A stretch of 28,752 nt of DNA from a virus: the IMG/VR virus record IMGVR_UViG_3300010370_000174, positions 1 through 28,752 of that record. One strand, written 5' to 3'. Every line of letters begins with the position of its first letter. Position 1 is the first letter of the stretch. The notes under the pieces were generated by a model. That model was not told the origin of the DNA. It made no database searches and saw nothing but the letters and a program-made list of their open reading frames with translations. Made by a program: the position numbers and the translations under genes. Shown in pieces: positions 1-8,425 of this stretch.

Positions 1-906
1 AGAAACCAAGCGTTTGCCGCCTGTTTCCAAGCTTTCCTGACCCGCTTGCGCCATACGCTCACCGCGAGTGGTTGCGCGTCCTTCAACAAACTCGCGCAAT
101 TCTTTTTTGCCGCGTCCCGGCAATGTGGCAAGCAAATCAGCAATTTGACGAGCATTTTCGCCCGTATCCAACAACGCCCCTTCTGGGCCAAGCGCCCGCA
201 GCCGAGCCATTACGGCTGGTGCAAATTCTTCGCCCTCTGGGGTGTCGCGCATCAATGCTTGAATAAGGCGCTTTTGCGCTTCACTCAATGCAATTTTTTC
301 TGAAGCGCGTTCACCAATGTTACGGCTTGCGGCACCAAGGATGCCTGTTGCTGCGCTACCCGCACCGCCACCGCCAGCGCCCAAGCTCGCGTTTAACAGT
401 ATGTCCTTCATCAGCTCTGTGTTGGTCATCGCATCTGATGAGCCAGCCCCAGACAAACCGCCTTCTACGCCGCCAGCCATTGCAGCGCCGCCAATCCTTC
501 TTGCGGCGCTCATATCAACAACGCCGGGAAGCGTTCGCCCTCCCATCGTTGCTATACGAGGGCCAGCGGTTAAACCAATCGCACCCGGCATCATTGACCC
601 GGTTAAATCCATGCCAAATGCGGTTTTTGGGTAATCTTCTTGAAACTGCGTCGTAGCGCCACGCACCATTTCGCCGGTTTTTGAGCCGGTCAGTTTAGGG
701 ATAAGCCCAAAACTTAACGCTTGTGCGCCTTTTAACGTAGTTTGCGCCCAGCGTGGCATGGTTCTGCCAGCTCTAAATTCTTCAGATTCAGTTGAAGCGC
801 CATAGTCGCCGCCAAAGTGCGTCATTGCCTTGCTTTGCTGCTCGTAGGCGGTGCGCTCCATCATCAGTTGCTTATAACGCGCTTCTTCTTCCTTTGTGAG
901 TGGCAT
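1..906 (-). CDS. Large Gly/Ala-rich phage protein, partial at the window edge
   Basis: An open frame of 302 codons runs from an ATG whose first base overlaps the TAA of the preceding gene (TAATG junction) to the window edge without a stop, so the C-terminus is missing. The N-terminus (MPLTKEEEARYKQLMMERTA) is charged and helical. Residues about 85-190 contain long Gly/Ala/Met-rich stretches that resemble membrane-active or ejection-protein segments; the visible end is again charged and helical. It is the last visible gene of the late array, after adaptor, nozzle and repeat protein. That position and the composition suggest an internal virion or DNA-ejection protein. No family was recognised; the role is inference from context. 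Confidence 0.75.
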   Translation of the reverse strand, partial: MPLTKEEEARYKQLMMERTAYEQQSKAMTHFGGDYGASTESEEFRAGRTMPRWAQTTLKGAQALSFGLIPKLTGSKTGEMVRGATTQFQEDYPKTAFGMDLTGSMMPGAIGLTAGPRIATMGGRTLPGVVDMSAARRIGGAAMAGGVEGGLSGAGSSDAMTNTELMKDILLNASLGAGGGGAGSAATGILGAASRNIGERASEKIALSEAQKRLIQALMRDTPEGEEFAPAVMARLRALGPEGALLDTGENARQIADLLATLPGRGKKELREFVEGRATTRGERMAQAGQESLETGGKRLVS

Positions 907-2279
907 TATTTGCCCTCCGCTTTTCTACGAAGCCTATCTAATTCTTCTTGCTTTTCCTTACTCCACACAATGCGGCGCTCAAGAACTTTTGACTTAAACG
1001 GATTGACTACGTTTTCTACGTCAAGACCGCTTCGGCTTGCAATATTGCCGTACTCGCCAATTAACGAATTAACTTCGTTTTGACGCGCTGTGTATAACTC
1101 ATAAGCCGTATCAATTAGCTGCTGCCGACGTTCTGGCAACATTCTGCCTGTTGCAGCTTCTTCGTATAACGATTTTATGCGACCACCGAGGCTGCCATCT
1201 TTGGCTCGCAAATCAAAATCTTCCTTACGAACCGCGCCAGTTGGGTCGTCTGCTTTTGCCACGGCGTACACAATGGCAACGTCACCAACCGCATTTTCTG
1301 GTGCGGTAAAGATGCGTTGATAGGCGCTTTTAACGCCATCCCAATCCATGTCTTTCAATCTGCCCTGTAACTGATCCCGCAATCCGCCTTCGTCCTTCTG
1401 TTTATCTCGGGGCGTAATAATTTGCGTTTGCGGCACTCGCGGAATAGGCACAAGGTCGGTGTAATTGCCTGACTTTGCGAATTTGGCAATGCTGGCCGTT
1501 GTGTAGTCAGCCGGTGAAGGTTTGCCAACCAATGAATCGCGGTTTTCTACCGGCACAAGCAAGCTGTAATCACCCGAATTTACGGCTGCGCGGATGCTTT
1601 GCGGCGTAAATTTATCAGGCGCAATGTCGCCAACCTTTAACTCGGTGCGCTTGGGCGATGTTGCCTCAAACTGCGTCATGGCGTACTGCTGCACCATCGG
1701 ATTTGCGCTTTCAAACCCTTCCAACGCTCGCGCTCGCTTTTGCGCGGTCGTAAGCGGGCCGCCAACCTGCATCTGCATCGGCTGGCTGAAGTCAGGCTCG
1801 CCCGTCGCCGTCATGGCGGGCATGAGGCGCTGGTTTGGCGCGGCAATGGCGCTAGGCTGTGCGTATTCCGTTGCGCGGAAGCCCGGCTGACCCGCTTGCA
1901 CGGGGGCAGGGCCGCCCGGCGTGGTGTTAATCATCGGCATCGGCGCTTCCATCGCGGCGATTTCGCCCATGCCAACGGTGCGCTGTTCCGGCTCAAACGA
2001 GCGGATGTAATCGGTAAATTCTTGACGACCAGCCTTTTCTGCTTCGGCTGCGGATTCTTTTGCCAAGCGCCCTTCGCGGGCAGTCAGGTAGCCCTGCAAT
2101 GCCTTAACAAGCGGCGCAGCCTTCGGGATCGGCGCAGCCGTCCCTTCCATCGGCTTATATTCCTGTTGTGCGAGGGCTTCAGCGAGGGCAGCGCGTTTGC
2201 GTGCCTCCTCTAACTGGCGCTCGTACTCGGTCGGAGCGCGGAATGTGCTGACGTATCGGGTGCGATCACTCTTGGCCAT
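906..2279 (-). CDS. Hypothetical late phage protein, possible internal virion protein
   Basis: About 457 aa, starting MAKSDRTRYVSTFRAPTEYE. I chose the ATG at 2279 because GAGGGG lies nine bases upstream. A GTG eight codons earlier would have its Shine-Dalgarno too close. The N-terminal 110 residues are charged, helical and Ala/Glu/Lys-rich; residues about 110-200 are Pro/Met/Gly/Gln-rich and probably disordered; the C-terminal half has mixed helices. There is no signal peptide or membrane segment. It overlaps the end of the preceding gene by 14 bases and abuts the next through TAATG, so it belongs to the late array. Its place after the tail genes suggests a virion component. No family recognised. 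Confidence 0.75.
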   Translation of the reverse strand: MAKSDRTRYVSTFRAPTEYERQLEEARKRAALAEALAQQEYKPMEGTAAPIPKAAPLVKALQGYLTAREGRLAKESAAEAEKAGRQEFTDYIRSFEPEQRTVGMGEIAAMEAPMPMINTTPGGPAPVQAGQPGFRATEYAQPSAIAAPNQRLMPAMTATGEPDFSQPMQMQVGGPLTTAQKRARALEGFESANPMVQQYAMTQFEATSPKRTELKVGDIAPDKFTPQSIRAAVNSGDYSLLVPVENRDSLVGKPSPADYTTASIAKFAKSGNYTDLVPIPRVPQTQIITPRDKQKDEGGLRDQLQGRLKDMDWDGVKSAYQRIFTAPENAVGDVAIVYAVAKADDPTGAVRKEDFDLRAKDGSLGGRIKSLYEEAATGRMLPERRQQLIDTAYELYTARQNEVNSLIGEYGNIASRSGLDVENVVNPFKSKVLERRIVWSKEKQEELDRLRRKAEGK

Positions 2280-2670
2280 AGTCAAAATCCCCTCTGTAGC
2301 CACCTCCCTGCGGGGTCGTTAAACCCGGAGAGCGTGGATAACCCTGTGCGCCGGGGCCGCGTGGGCGCTGCATCTGACCGCCAATCTGCGGCGACATTCT
2401 GCTACCCATCGGGCGACCCATACCACCCATAATGCCGCGTGAGCCAGTCAGTCCCGGCTGCGGGGTCGTCATTGGGCCGCTAAAGTTCATCGCCTGCGGC
2501 GGTACACCCGGTGCGGCGTTTGGCGTGGCTTGTGAGTAGCCCATACCCGGCACCTGACGCATTGCCATGTCGCGCTGCCCCGGAGGCGCTCCGAGCGAGG
2601 TGTTGCGTTCTTGGGCAGCCAGCATCTGGGCTAACTGCTGCGGTCTACGATCTGGTGAAAATCCGTTCAT
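2266..2670 (-). CDS. Small Pro/Gly/Met-rich hypothetical protein
   Basis: 134 aa beginning MNGFSPDRRPQQLAQMLAAQ. After a short helical N-terminus, most of the protein is low-complexity Pro, Gly, Met, Gln and Arg (for example GGMGRPMGSRMSPQIGGQMQ), so it is likely disordered. It lies 10 bases after the giant repeat protein and overlaps the following gene by 14 bases, in the same late operon. The frame is open throughout, has an ATG, and fits tightly between neighbours, which supports it being real. I do not recognise a function; small disordered proteins at this place are usually virion accessory proteins. Confidence 0.65.
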   Translation of the reverse strand: MNGFSPDRRPQQLAQMLAAQERNTSLGAPPGQRDMAMRQVPGMGYSQATPNAAPGVPPQAMNFSGPMTTPQPGLTGSRGIMGGMGRPMGSRMSPQIGGQMQRPRGPGAQGYPRSPGLTTPQGGGYRGDFDYGQE

Positions 2671-2680
2671 GCGTTAGCCC

Positions 2681-5548
2681 TCACAACATTCCGTAATTGA
2701 CCATCTTGTAACCAGATGGGTGAATGGCGACTGCTTCTGGCAGCACAGCTTCTAACTCGTCAGCCATGACGCCGCGCTGACGCTCGCCAAATATGTCGTA
2801 CTCGTAGATACCAATGCCGAGCGGGTGCGTACCGACGCGCACAATGTTGGACTTCAAGCGGCGATCTGACATTCCAAACAATCCGGGAATGCTGCCTGCG
2901 CCGCCGATTGCGGTTCCCGCCGCACCAGCAAGTTGCCCAAGCATTCCCATGCCCGCGTTATACGCGCCAACTTGGTTCTGATAGTTACGCTGTGCGAAAT
3001 CGCCCGCTGCCTGACCGGCTTGGAATACCGGCGGTGGCGCGATGTTGACGCCGCTGTAGCCTTGGAATTGCGGGATGCTGACCTGACCGCCTGACAACAA
3101 CGCGCTGATTTCGTTAACCGGCAGGGAGCGAATAGCCGCCTGCTGTGCCAACGCCTGCTGTGCCGCCGTGTTGCGGAACTGCGCCTGTGCAAACGCTTGG
3201 TTGTACTGCTGCTGTTGTGCGGCGTTCTGCGCTTGTACACGCGCCATATCCTGCTGGAATCGCTGCGAGAGAGCCGCATTGCGGGCTTCTTGCTGCTGCA
3301 CAATCTGCTGGAATTGCTGGCCTTGCGTGGCGTTCTGCGCCTGCTGACGAGCCAATTCCTGCTGCATGGCCTGCGCTTGCGCTTGGTTGTAGAACGCAGA
3401 AGCGCCTTGCGCCTGACCAGCCTGTTGAGCCTGTCGTGCGAGGTTGGCCTGCTGCGCGGCAAGCTGCTGCTGGAAATTCTGCCCTGCGGCAGCGTTGGCA
3501 AGTTCGGCTTGCGTGACCTGCTGACCAAAGACTTGCTGCAACGCCTGATTTTGCGCGGCTTGTAGCGCAAGGTCGCGGTTGTAGTTTTGCGCGATGGCTT
3601 CGTTGGTCAACTGTTGCGCCTGCTGACCCATGCCAAACTGCTGTAGCAGCGCCTCGCGGTTAAACTGGCCTGCGCCAAGCGCCTGTTGGTAGTTCTGCGC
3701 GATAGCAGCGTTTTGTGCTTGTTGAGCGGCCAGAGCTTGCTCAAAGTTCTGCCCAACAGCTTGATTGCCCATCTGCTGCGCGGCCTGCGCTTGTGCAAAG
3801 TTTTGCGCGATGGCCTGATTGATCGCCTGCTGCGCTTGCTGCCCAGTCTGGAACGATGCCAACTGCGCCTCTTGGCCAAATTCGCCTGCGGCGAGACGCT
3901 GTGCAAACTGCTGCGCCTGCGCTTCGTTGGCAAACTGACCGCTTGCCAAGGCTTGCTGCGTGTTCTGTGCGATAGCGCGGTTCCGAGCTTCTTCGCTCTG
4001 CATACCTGCGCCAAAACGAGCCAGTTCGCCCTCTCGGCCAAACTCGGCACCGGCAAGGCGCTGCTGGAACGCCTGCTGCTGTGCTTGGTTCTGCGCTTGC
4101 TGCGCTGCCAAAGACTGCTGGAAGTTCTGACCAAGGCCGACGTTATACAGCCCCGCCTGCTCCATGCCTGCGCCAAAACCCGACAGCGCGGCTTGGTTAG
4201 CAAACATAGCGCGTGACTGCTGCTCGGCAAACTGCTGCTGACGAGCGGCTTGGTCAAGGCTGATGCCCTGCGCGGCGGCTTGCAGCAGAAGGTCGTTTTC
4301 TTTCTGCATTTGCGCCGACATGGCAGCGTTGTACGCCTCGCCACCCGGTCGCAAGCCTTGGTTAATCAGCTGCGTCTGAAGCTGCTGACGTTCGCCCTGC
4401 AACTGCGGCGACAAACGCGACAGGATCGCTTGCTGCGCCGTTGAGCCTGCGTTGATCGGGCCTTGTGCAATGTTAGAAACATCAATCTGACCCTGTAATT
4501 GCGGGCCTTGGACAAACTGCTGCGCGTAACCAAACTGCCCAGCTTGCGGGCCACCCATCGGGCCGCCAAGCCCTGACAAATCCAAGCCTTGCAACTGCGG
4601 GCCTGCAACCGTGCCGCCCTGTGCCTGACCAAACTGGCCGACGTTGCCTTGAACGCCTTGGACACCGCTGGTATCCAAGCCACCAAGCTGCACACCGGCA
4701 GGGCCGCCGCCAGCAAGGCCAAACAAACCGCCAGATGGGCCGCCAAACGCTGCGCCGAAATCAAACCCACCGGGGGCTATCTGCGAATAAAACCGTGATT
4801 CGTCTAATTGGCCAAGATTGGTTGGAACAGGGCGGCCGCCTTGGGCAACGCCGTAATACTGCGAATCACGCGGCTGATTTGCGCCCGCAATGCCAGCCAA
4901 TCCTTGCGCTTGCTGGCCTGCGGTAACTTGCCCCGGCAACGCCTCTACGTTGTAGCCCGCCATCGGGGTATATGCGCCAGTTGGCGCACCCATCAGCCCT
5001 GCGTTGGCATAGCTGATGTCGGTATATCCCGGCGTCTCTTGATACCCCATGTAGTTGCTCGGGGTAACAATGTTGTCGTACGGGCCAATGGCTCCGTACA
5101 CAAGGTCGGGAACGCCGCTTGGCCGAAACGCCGAGGCAATACCAAGGTTGCCAAGGCCGCTTGCTGCGCCTGATGCAGCCTGCGACATATACAGCTGTGC
5201 CAATTCCTGCTGCCGCAACGCTGCTTCGGCGTTCGGGTTGATGGTTTGGCGAACAGTCGGCTGCTCAATGTAAGTCGTGAACTGCTCTTGCGTTGGCGCT
5301 TCGCCAGCGTTGCCGTAAGGATCGTTAAACGCCCGTGCCTGCCATGCCTCCATCGCCTTGTTGTAGGCGTCGGTGTCTATGGTGGGCGTTTTCGTCCACT
5401 CAACGGTCTGCGTACCAGACGGCGTATAAATGTTGGGATTGGACATATACGCCGACTGCTTGGCGGCGGCCAAGTTAGCCTCACCCTGCTTGATAGCAAG
5501 AGTGGTGTAGTCAGGCGCTGGTGGCGGTGCTGGTGATTTTTTGCCCAT
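2681..5548 (-). CDS. Giant Gln/Ala repeat virion protein with C-terminal S74-type chaperone motif
   Basis: 955 aa. Residues 1-300 are mixed and Gly/Pro/Tyr-rich. Around 300-360 are Gly/Gln repeats. Then comes a motif of the type QGLRPGGEAYN, seen in many podophage virion proteins. Residues 422-817 are 22 consecutive 18-residue units, mostly starting with an aromatic or Leu and often ending QN. A Gly-rich linker leads to SDRRLK at 894-899 and GVMADELEAVLPEAV, the signature of the peptidase S74 / intramolecular chaperone domain of tail spikes and fibres, here in a short 62-residue form. Known members trimerise fibres, and longer ones self-cleave just before the Ser. It starts inside the end of the GNAT gene (38-base overlap). 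It is probably a tail fibre or long virion rod; whether it self-cleaves is open. Confidence 0.85.
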   Translation of the reverse strand: MGKKSPAPPPAPDYTTLAIKQGEANLAAAKQSAYMSNPNIYTPSGTQTVEWTKTPTIDTDAYNKAMEAWQARAFNDPYGNAGEAPTQEQFTTYIEQPTVRQTINPNAEAALRQQELAQLYMSQAASGAASGLGNLGIASAFRPSGVPDLVYGAIGPYDNIVTPSNYMGYQETPGYTDISYANAGLMGAPTGAYTPMAGYNVEALPGQVTAGQQAQGLAGIAGANQPRDSQYYGVAQGGRPVPTNLGQLDESRFYSQIAPGGFDFGAAFGGPSGGLFGLAGGGPAGVQLGGLDTSGVQGVQGNVGQFGQAQGGTVAGPQLQGLDLSGLGGPMGGPQAGQFGYAQQFVQGPQLQGQIDVSNIAQGPINAGSTAQQAILSRLSPQLQGERQQLQTQLINQGLRPGGEAYNAAMSAQMQKENDLLLQAAAQGISLDQAARQQQFAEQQSRAMFANQAALSGFGAGMEQAGLYNVGLGQNFQQSLAAQQAQNQAQQQAFQQRLAGAEFGREGELARFGAGMQSEEARNRAIAQNTQQALASGQFANEAQAQQFAQRLAAGEFGQEAQLASFQTGQQAQQAINQAIAQNFAQAQAAQQMGNQAVGQNFEQALAAQQAQNAAIAQNYQQALGAGQFNREALLQQFGMGQQAQQLTNEAIAQNYNRDLALQAAQNQALQQVFGQQVTQAELANAAAGQNFQQQLAAQQANLARQAQQAGQAQGASAFYNQAQAQAMQQELARQQAQNATQGQQFQQIVQQQEARNAALSQRFQQDMARVQAQNAAQQQQYNQAFAQAQFRNTAAQQALAQQAAIRSLPVNEISALLSGGQVSIPQFQGYSGVNIAPPPVFQAGQAAGDFAQRNYQNQVGAYNAGMGMLGQLAGAAGTAIGGAGSIPGLFGMSDRRLKSNIVRVGTHPLGIGIYEYDIFGERQRGVMADELEAVLPEAVAIHPSGYKMVNYGML
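3098..4285 (-). repeat. 22 tandem 18-residue (54-bp) repeats inside the giant virion protein gene
   Basis: Read in the gene's frame, residues 422-817 divide into 22 units of exactly 18 residues with no insertions or deletions. Unit 1 begins at codon 4285 and the last, degenerate one ends at codon 3098. Rough pattern: F/Y at position 1, Q at 2-3, L or A at 5, A/G at 6-7, Q or F at 9-10, N at 12, A at 14, Q at 17, N/Q at 18. At DNA level the units are diverged (imperfect 54-bp repeats). Eighteen residues equal five turns of a 3.6-residue helix, so a straight helical rod or bundle is likely. Confidence 0.9.
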
Positions 5549-5954
5549 ACCTCGGCTCCAAGAAACGACACTTGTCAGGTGTCTGTGTCATCAAAACAAT
5601 ATCCCCAGAATCGTGCGCGGCATCTTTAATTCGCGCTTCTTCCGAGAATCCCATCTTGCTGACCAATGCGAGCGCCCGGGTATGGTTGCTGCTGATTGGC
5701 CCTATTATCTTATCAACTCCTGCGACGTTGTACGCATAGTCGTACACAGCCGCCATATATGTCGGGGTGACCCGCTCCCACGCGATGTGGCAAACAACGG
5801 ATCGCCCGTTCCAATTCTCGTAAACCGTCCCGGCAACTAGCTTGCCGTCACGCTCAAGCCCTATGGCGACCGACCGATTAGGGTCAAACGCTCCTTCGGT
5901 CTGCGCCGTAACCCATGCCCCAACGTGGGGGCCGCTTACGATGCGCCAGCCCAT
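5511..5954 (-). CDS. GNAT-fold acetyltransferase-like phage protein
   Basis: 147 aa from the ATG giving MGWRIVSGPHVGAWV; an upstream ATG (5987) would add 11 residues and lengthen the overlap with the previous gene from 19 to 52 bases. The middle region alternates strand and helix as in GCN5-related N-acetyltransferases. The segment VDKIIGPISSNHTRALALVSKMGF looks like the acyl-CoA-binding helix followed by the family's terminal 'NxxAxxLxxKxGF' element. Such small GNAT proteins are common inside podophage tail gene clusters; their substrate is unknown. The end overlaps the start of the giant repeat protein by 38 bases. Possible roles are acetylation of a host or virion protein, or a structural GNAT fold without catalysis. 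Confidence 0.75.
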   Translation of the reverse strand: MGWRIVSGPHVGAWVTAQTEGAFDPNRSVAIGLERDGKLVAGTVYENWNGRSVVCHIAWERVTPTYMAAVYDYAYNVAGVDKIIGPISSNHTRALALVSKMGFSEEARIKDAAHDSGDIVLMTQTPDKCRFLEPRYGQKITSTATSA

Positions 5955-7513
5955 CCGAGTTGATACACCACATCGGTTGATGCCCATTCCATAGAGACGT
6001 TGCGGCTTGCGCTGTTAAAAACCAGACCGCCGCAATAGCCGATCCCTTGGATGCCCACAAAGTTGTTGGTGATGATCAAGTCAGCACCCCAAACCGCCTG
6101 ATTCCACAGGCCAACGTCCCACAAACCGTACTGCGTGGCGATGAACGACAGCGCACCAAGGTCGGCGTTGGTTTGGAAGTCCACGTTCATGCCGATATTG
6201 ATGGTCGGCTGACCGTTGCTATAAATGGTTGGACGGGCGCGGGTGAAATACTTGATGACGCCTCGCGTCTCAAAGTAATTGAACGCTTGCAGCGCACGGG
6301 TGTTGATGTCTAACCCGTTGTCGTTGTAGCCCGCCACACCTGATCCGCTTGTCCAACACTCGGCAACGTACCCGTCACCACCGAAATACGGCTTGTCATT
6401 CAGCAGAGCAAAACAGTTGGCGTTCCAGCCGGTGAACCGGCACCACGCTTTCGTGATGTTGTTCATCACAAACTGCTCTTGTGCGCCTACCGACACCGGC
6501 ACGTTGACCATCAGAGCGTTGTTGAGCGGGTTGTAGAGCAATCCCCAACCAAACGTGTTCTTGTATTGACGCGCTGCCGCCGCAAAAGCGCCCTGTATCT
6601 TGTCCGATAGGGCTACTTGCGGGTCAAGGCGTGACGATTGCAGCGCCGAGGCAAACGGGATCAGCCCGTCTAGCGTCAAAATCAGCAAATCACCGCCGTA
6701 TTTCTGCACACAACGGCGAGAAATGGGCGAACCAATAATCCAGACGCCAATAAGCGCCCATGTGGAGGCGCTAGATGGGTCAGTACCGCGATAAACGATG
6801 ACCTCGCCCTGATCGGTGACGAAAACAAGGTTGTCATCAACGCCGTAGCCTGCGTCAATCGTCCACGACGCCATCGCCACGATGGTGCCGCCCAAATGCG
6901 CGACCGAGGACAAGTCTAGGACGTTGGCCGCGCCTCCAACAGAGGCGGTCGGCAGATACCACGCTTTGAGCGAGTCCTTTTGCACAAACCACATCCTGTT
7001 TTTGAACAGGGTGGGCGCAAAAAGAGTGGTTGTGGTAACGCCAGTAATGGCGGGAGTAGAAGCACCGTCAATCGGCGTCCATGTCGTGCCATCAAACAAC
7101 AGCGGTTTGTCCACGCCGTTTGCGGCGTACATATAACCGCCGCCAGCGGTCGTGATGTTGGTGGCTTCCCATTGGCTATTGCCAAGCCCTGTGACCTTGG
7201 CCGCCCCGACTGCACCTGCGGTCGTCACCTCAAAAATGTTGCCGCCGACAACGGCAAACATCTTGTCGTTGGTGCCTGCGTTGTAGACGAGCAGGCTTTG
7301 CACCTGCCCTGTCATGCCGGTGGCGTGCCTTACATAGCCACCACGGATAGATACGCTAGAAACGCCGGGGAACAGGTTATCTAACGTAACCGCATCGGTC
7401 GGGGCCATGTTGGCAAGCGAGTCGCGGGCGTTCCACCCACCAACAGGGGCAGGCAGGGAGGCGACGTTGTTCGTCGTCCTTTGGATTAGCCTTCTGCGAG
7501 TAGGCGATGCCAT
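5936..7513 (-). CDS. Beta-rich tail nozzle / stabilisation protein (P22 gp10- or T7 gp12-like role)
   Basis: 525 aa, starting MASPTRRRLIQRTTNNVASLPAPVGGWNAR. The opening 'P.GGWN.RDSL..M...DAV.LDN.FP...S..IR.GY..HATGM' is the typical start of podophage tail proteins that plug the portal channel. The rest is a run of short beta-strands with Gly/Asp turns (VVGGNIFEVT, YMYAANGVDKPLLFDG, NLVFVTDQGEVIVYRG), as expected for a beta-propeller. It follows the adaptor gene with a one-base TAATG overlap, matching the adaptor-then-nozzle order of short-tailed phages. Length is in the range of P22 gp10 (about 470 aa). The virion role is well supported; the exact homolog is inference. Confidence 0.8.
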   Translation of the reverse strand: MASPTRRRLIQRTTNNVASLPAPVGGWNARDSLANMAPTDAVTLDNLFPGVSSVSIRGGYVRHATGMTGQVQSLLVYNAGTNDKMFAVVGGNIFEVTTAGAVGAAKVTGLGNSQWEATNITTAGGGYMYAANGVDKPLLFDGTTWTPIDGASTPAITGVTTTTLFAPTLFKNRMWFVQKDSLKAWYLPTASVGGAANVLDLSSVAHLGGTIVAMASWTIDAGYGVDDNLVFVTDQGEVIVYRGTDPSSASTWALIGVWIIGSPISRRCVQKYGGDLLILTLDGLIPFASALQSSRLDPQVALSDKIQGAFAAAARQYKNTFGWGLLYNPLNNALMVNVPVSVGAQEQFVMNNITKAWCRFTGWNANCFALLNDKPYFGGDGYVAECWTSGSGVAGYNDNGLDINTRALQAFNYFETRGVIKYFTRARPTIYSNGQPTINIGMNVDFQTNADLGALSFIATQYGLWDVGLWNQAVWGADLIITNNFVGIQGIGYCGGLVFNSASRNVSMEWASTDVVYQLGWAGAS

Positions 7514-8424
7514 TATTGGCCGTCCGTGCCGTAACCGCTGTCAGGGATGTTGTCGTAGCCGATCAACACCGTACCCGGTCGCGGGGCAAACGAGAGGTTG
7601 GCCGCTGCCACATCCTGCGCCACCGCCGTCTCAAACTCTAGGAGGTAATCGCGGTACAGCGCGGTCGTGTCAAAACCCTTCGCCTCAAAGTATTTGAGCT
7701 TGGTGCCAAGCACCATAAGACGGTCTGGGTATACGCAAGTGTCGTCGTCAGCGGTAAAGCTGTTTTTGGGCGTACCGTCTGCCGCTTCTGCCCAGCCCTT
7801 GCTGCGGTACTCAAAGCCGAGCAACTCGCCCGCGTTCATACCCGGCCAAATCTGGAAGTATTTGCCAAGCAGACGCCAGCGAATACGCGGGCCGGTGCTG
7901 ATGTAACCCGAGAGCAGCCATTCCCATTGCTGCGGTGACTCGGGGCCGAGCATTTCCCAACGCTTGCTTTTGTCCCAATGGGTGCGGTTGACCGTGCTGT
8001 AGTAATCAGCCGGTAACCCGTACTTCACCTTCTGGAAAATGACCTGTGCATCAACCTGCGTAGAGGTAACTTCGTAGTTAAGCGTGACGCTGGTCGGGCC
8101 GACGCTGGTGATGTACGTGGCGTTCGGGATGCCATCGCCCTGCACCTGATACGTCGTATCCAGCCCCGTCGTTGATGCAAGGCCGGTGATCGCCGCCACA
8201 CCGTTGACCCACGAACCTGTAGCGGTCGTGGCCTCGGTGTAGAACGTGTATTGGCGTGTCAGCTCTCGCCAGTCAGCACGACGGAGCAACTCATAGCCGC
8301 AAGCGTTCATCAACGCGAGCAGCTGCACAACGTCTTGGCTGTTATTGCCAGCGACAGTTGAGGGGGTCGGAATGCCTAACTCGTTGGTGCATTCCTGTAT
8401 GAGTTCCACCATCGTGCTGCCCAT
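7513..8424 (-). CDS. Head-to-tail adaptor protein (P22 gp4 / T7 gp11-like role)
   Basis: 303 aa. The N-terminus (MVELIQECTNELGIPTPSTV...LLALMNACGYELLRRADWREL) is the helical start of podophage adaptors, with a characteristic 'RRADWR.L' motif. Residues about 65-130 form a beta-rich insert, followed by a helical return (LPADYYSTVNRTHWDK) and a C-terminal part with strands such as IWPGMNAGELLGFEYRSKGW. These proteins bind the portal ring and connect it to the tail. It stands between a small hypothetical gene and the nozzle-like gene and shares one base with the latter. Confident as adaptor from N-terminal motif plus order. Confidence 0.8.
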   Translation of the reverse strand: MGSTMVELIQECTNELGIPTPSTVAGNNSQDVVQLLALMNACGYELLRRADWRELTRQYTFYTEATTATGSWVNGVAAITGLASTTGLDTTYQVQGDGIPNATYITSVGPTSVTLNYEVTSTQVDAQVIFQKVKYGLPADYYSTVNRTHWDKSKRWEMLGPESPQQWEWLLSGYISTGPRIRWRLLGKYFQIWPGMNAGELLGFEYRSKGWAEAADGTPKNSFTADDDTCVYPDRLMVLGTKLKYFEAKGFDTTALYRDYLLEFETAVAQDVAAANLSFAPRPGTVLIGYDNIPDSGYGTDGQ

Positions 8425-8425
8425 G

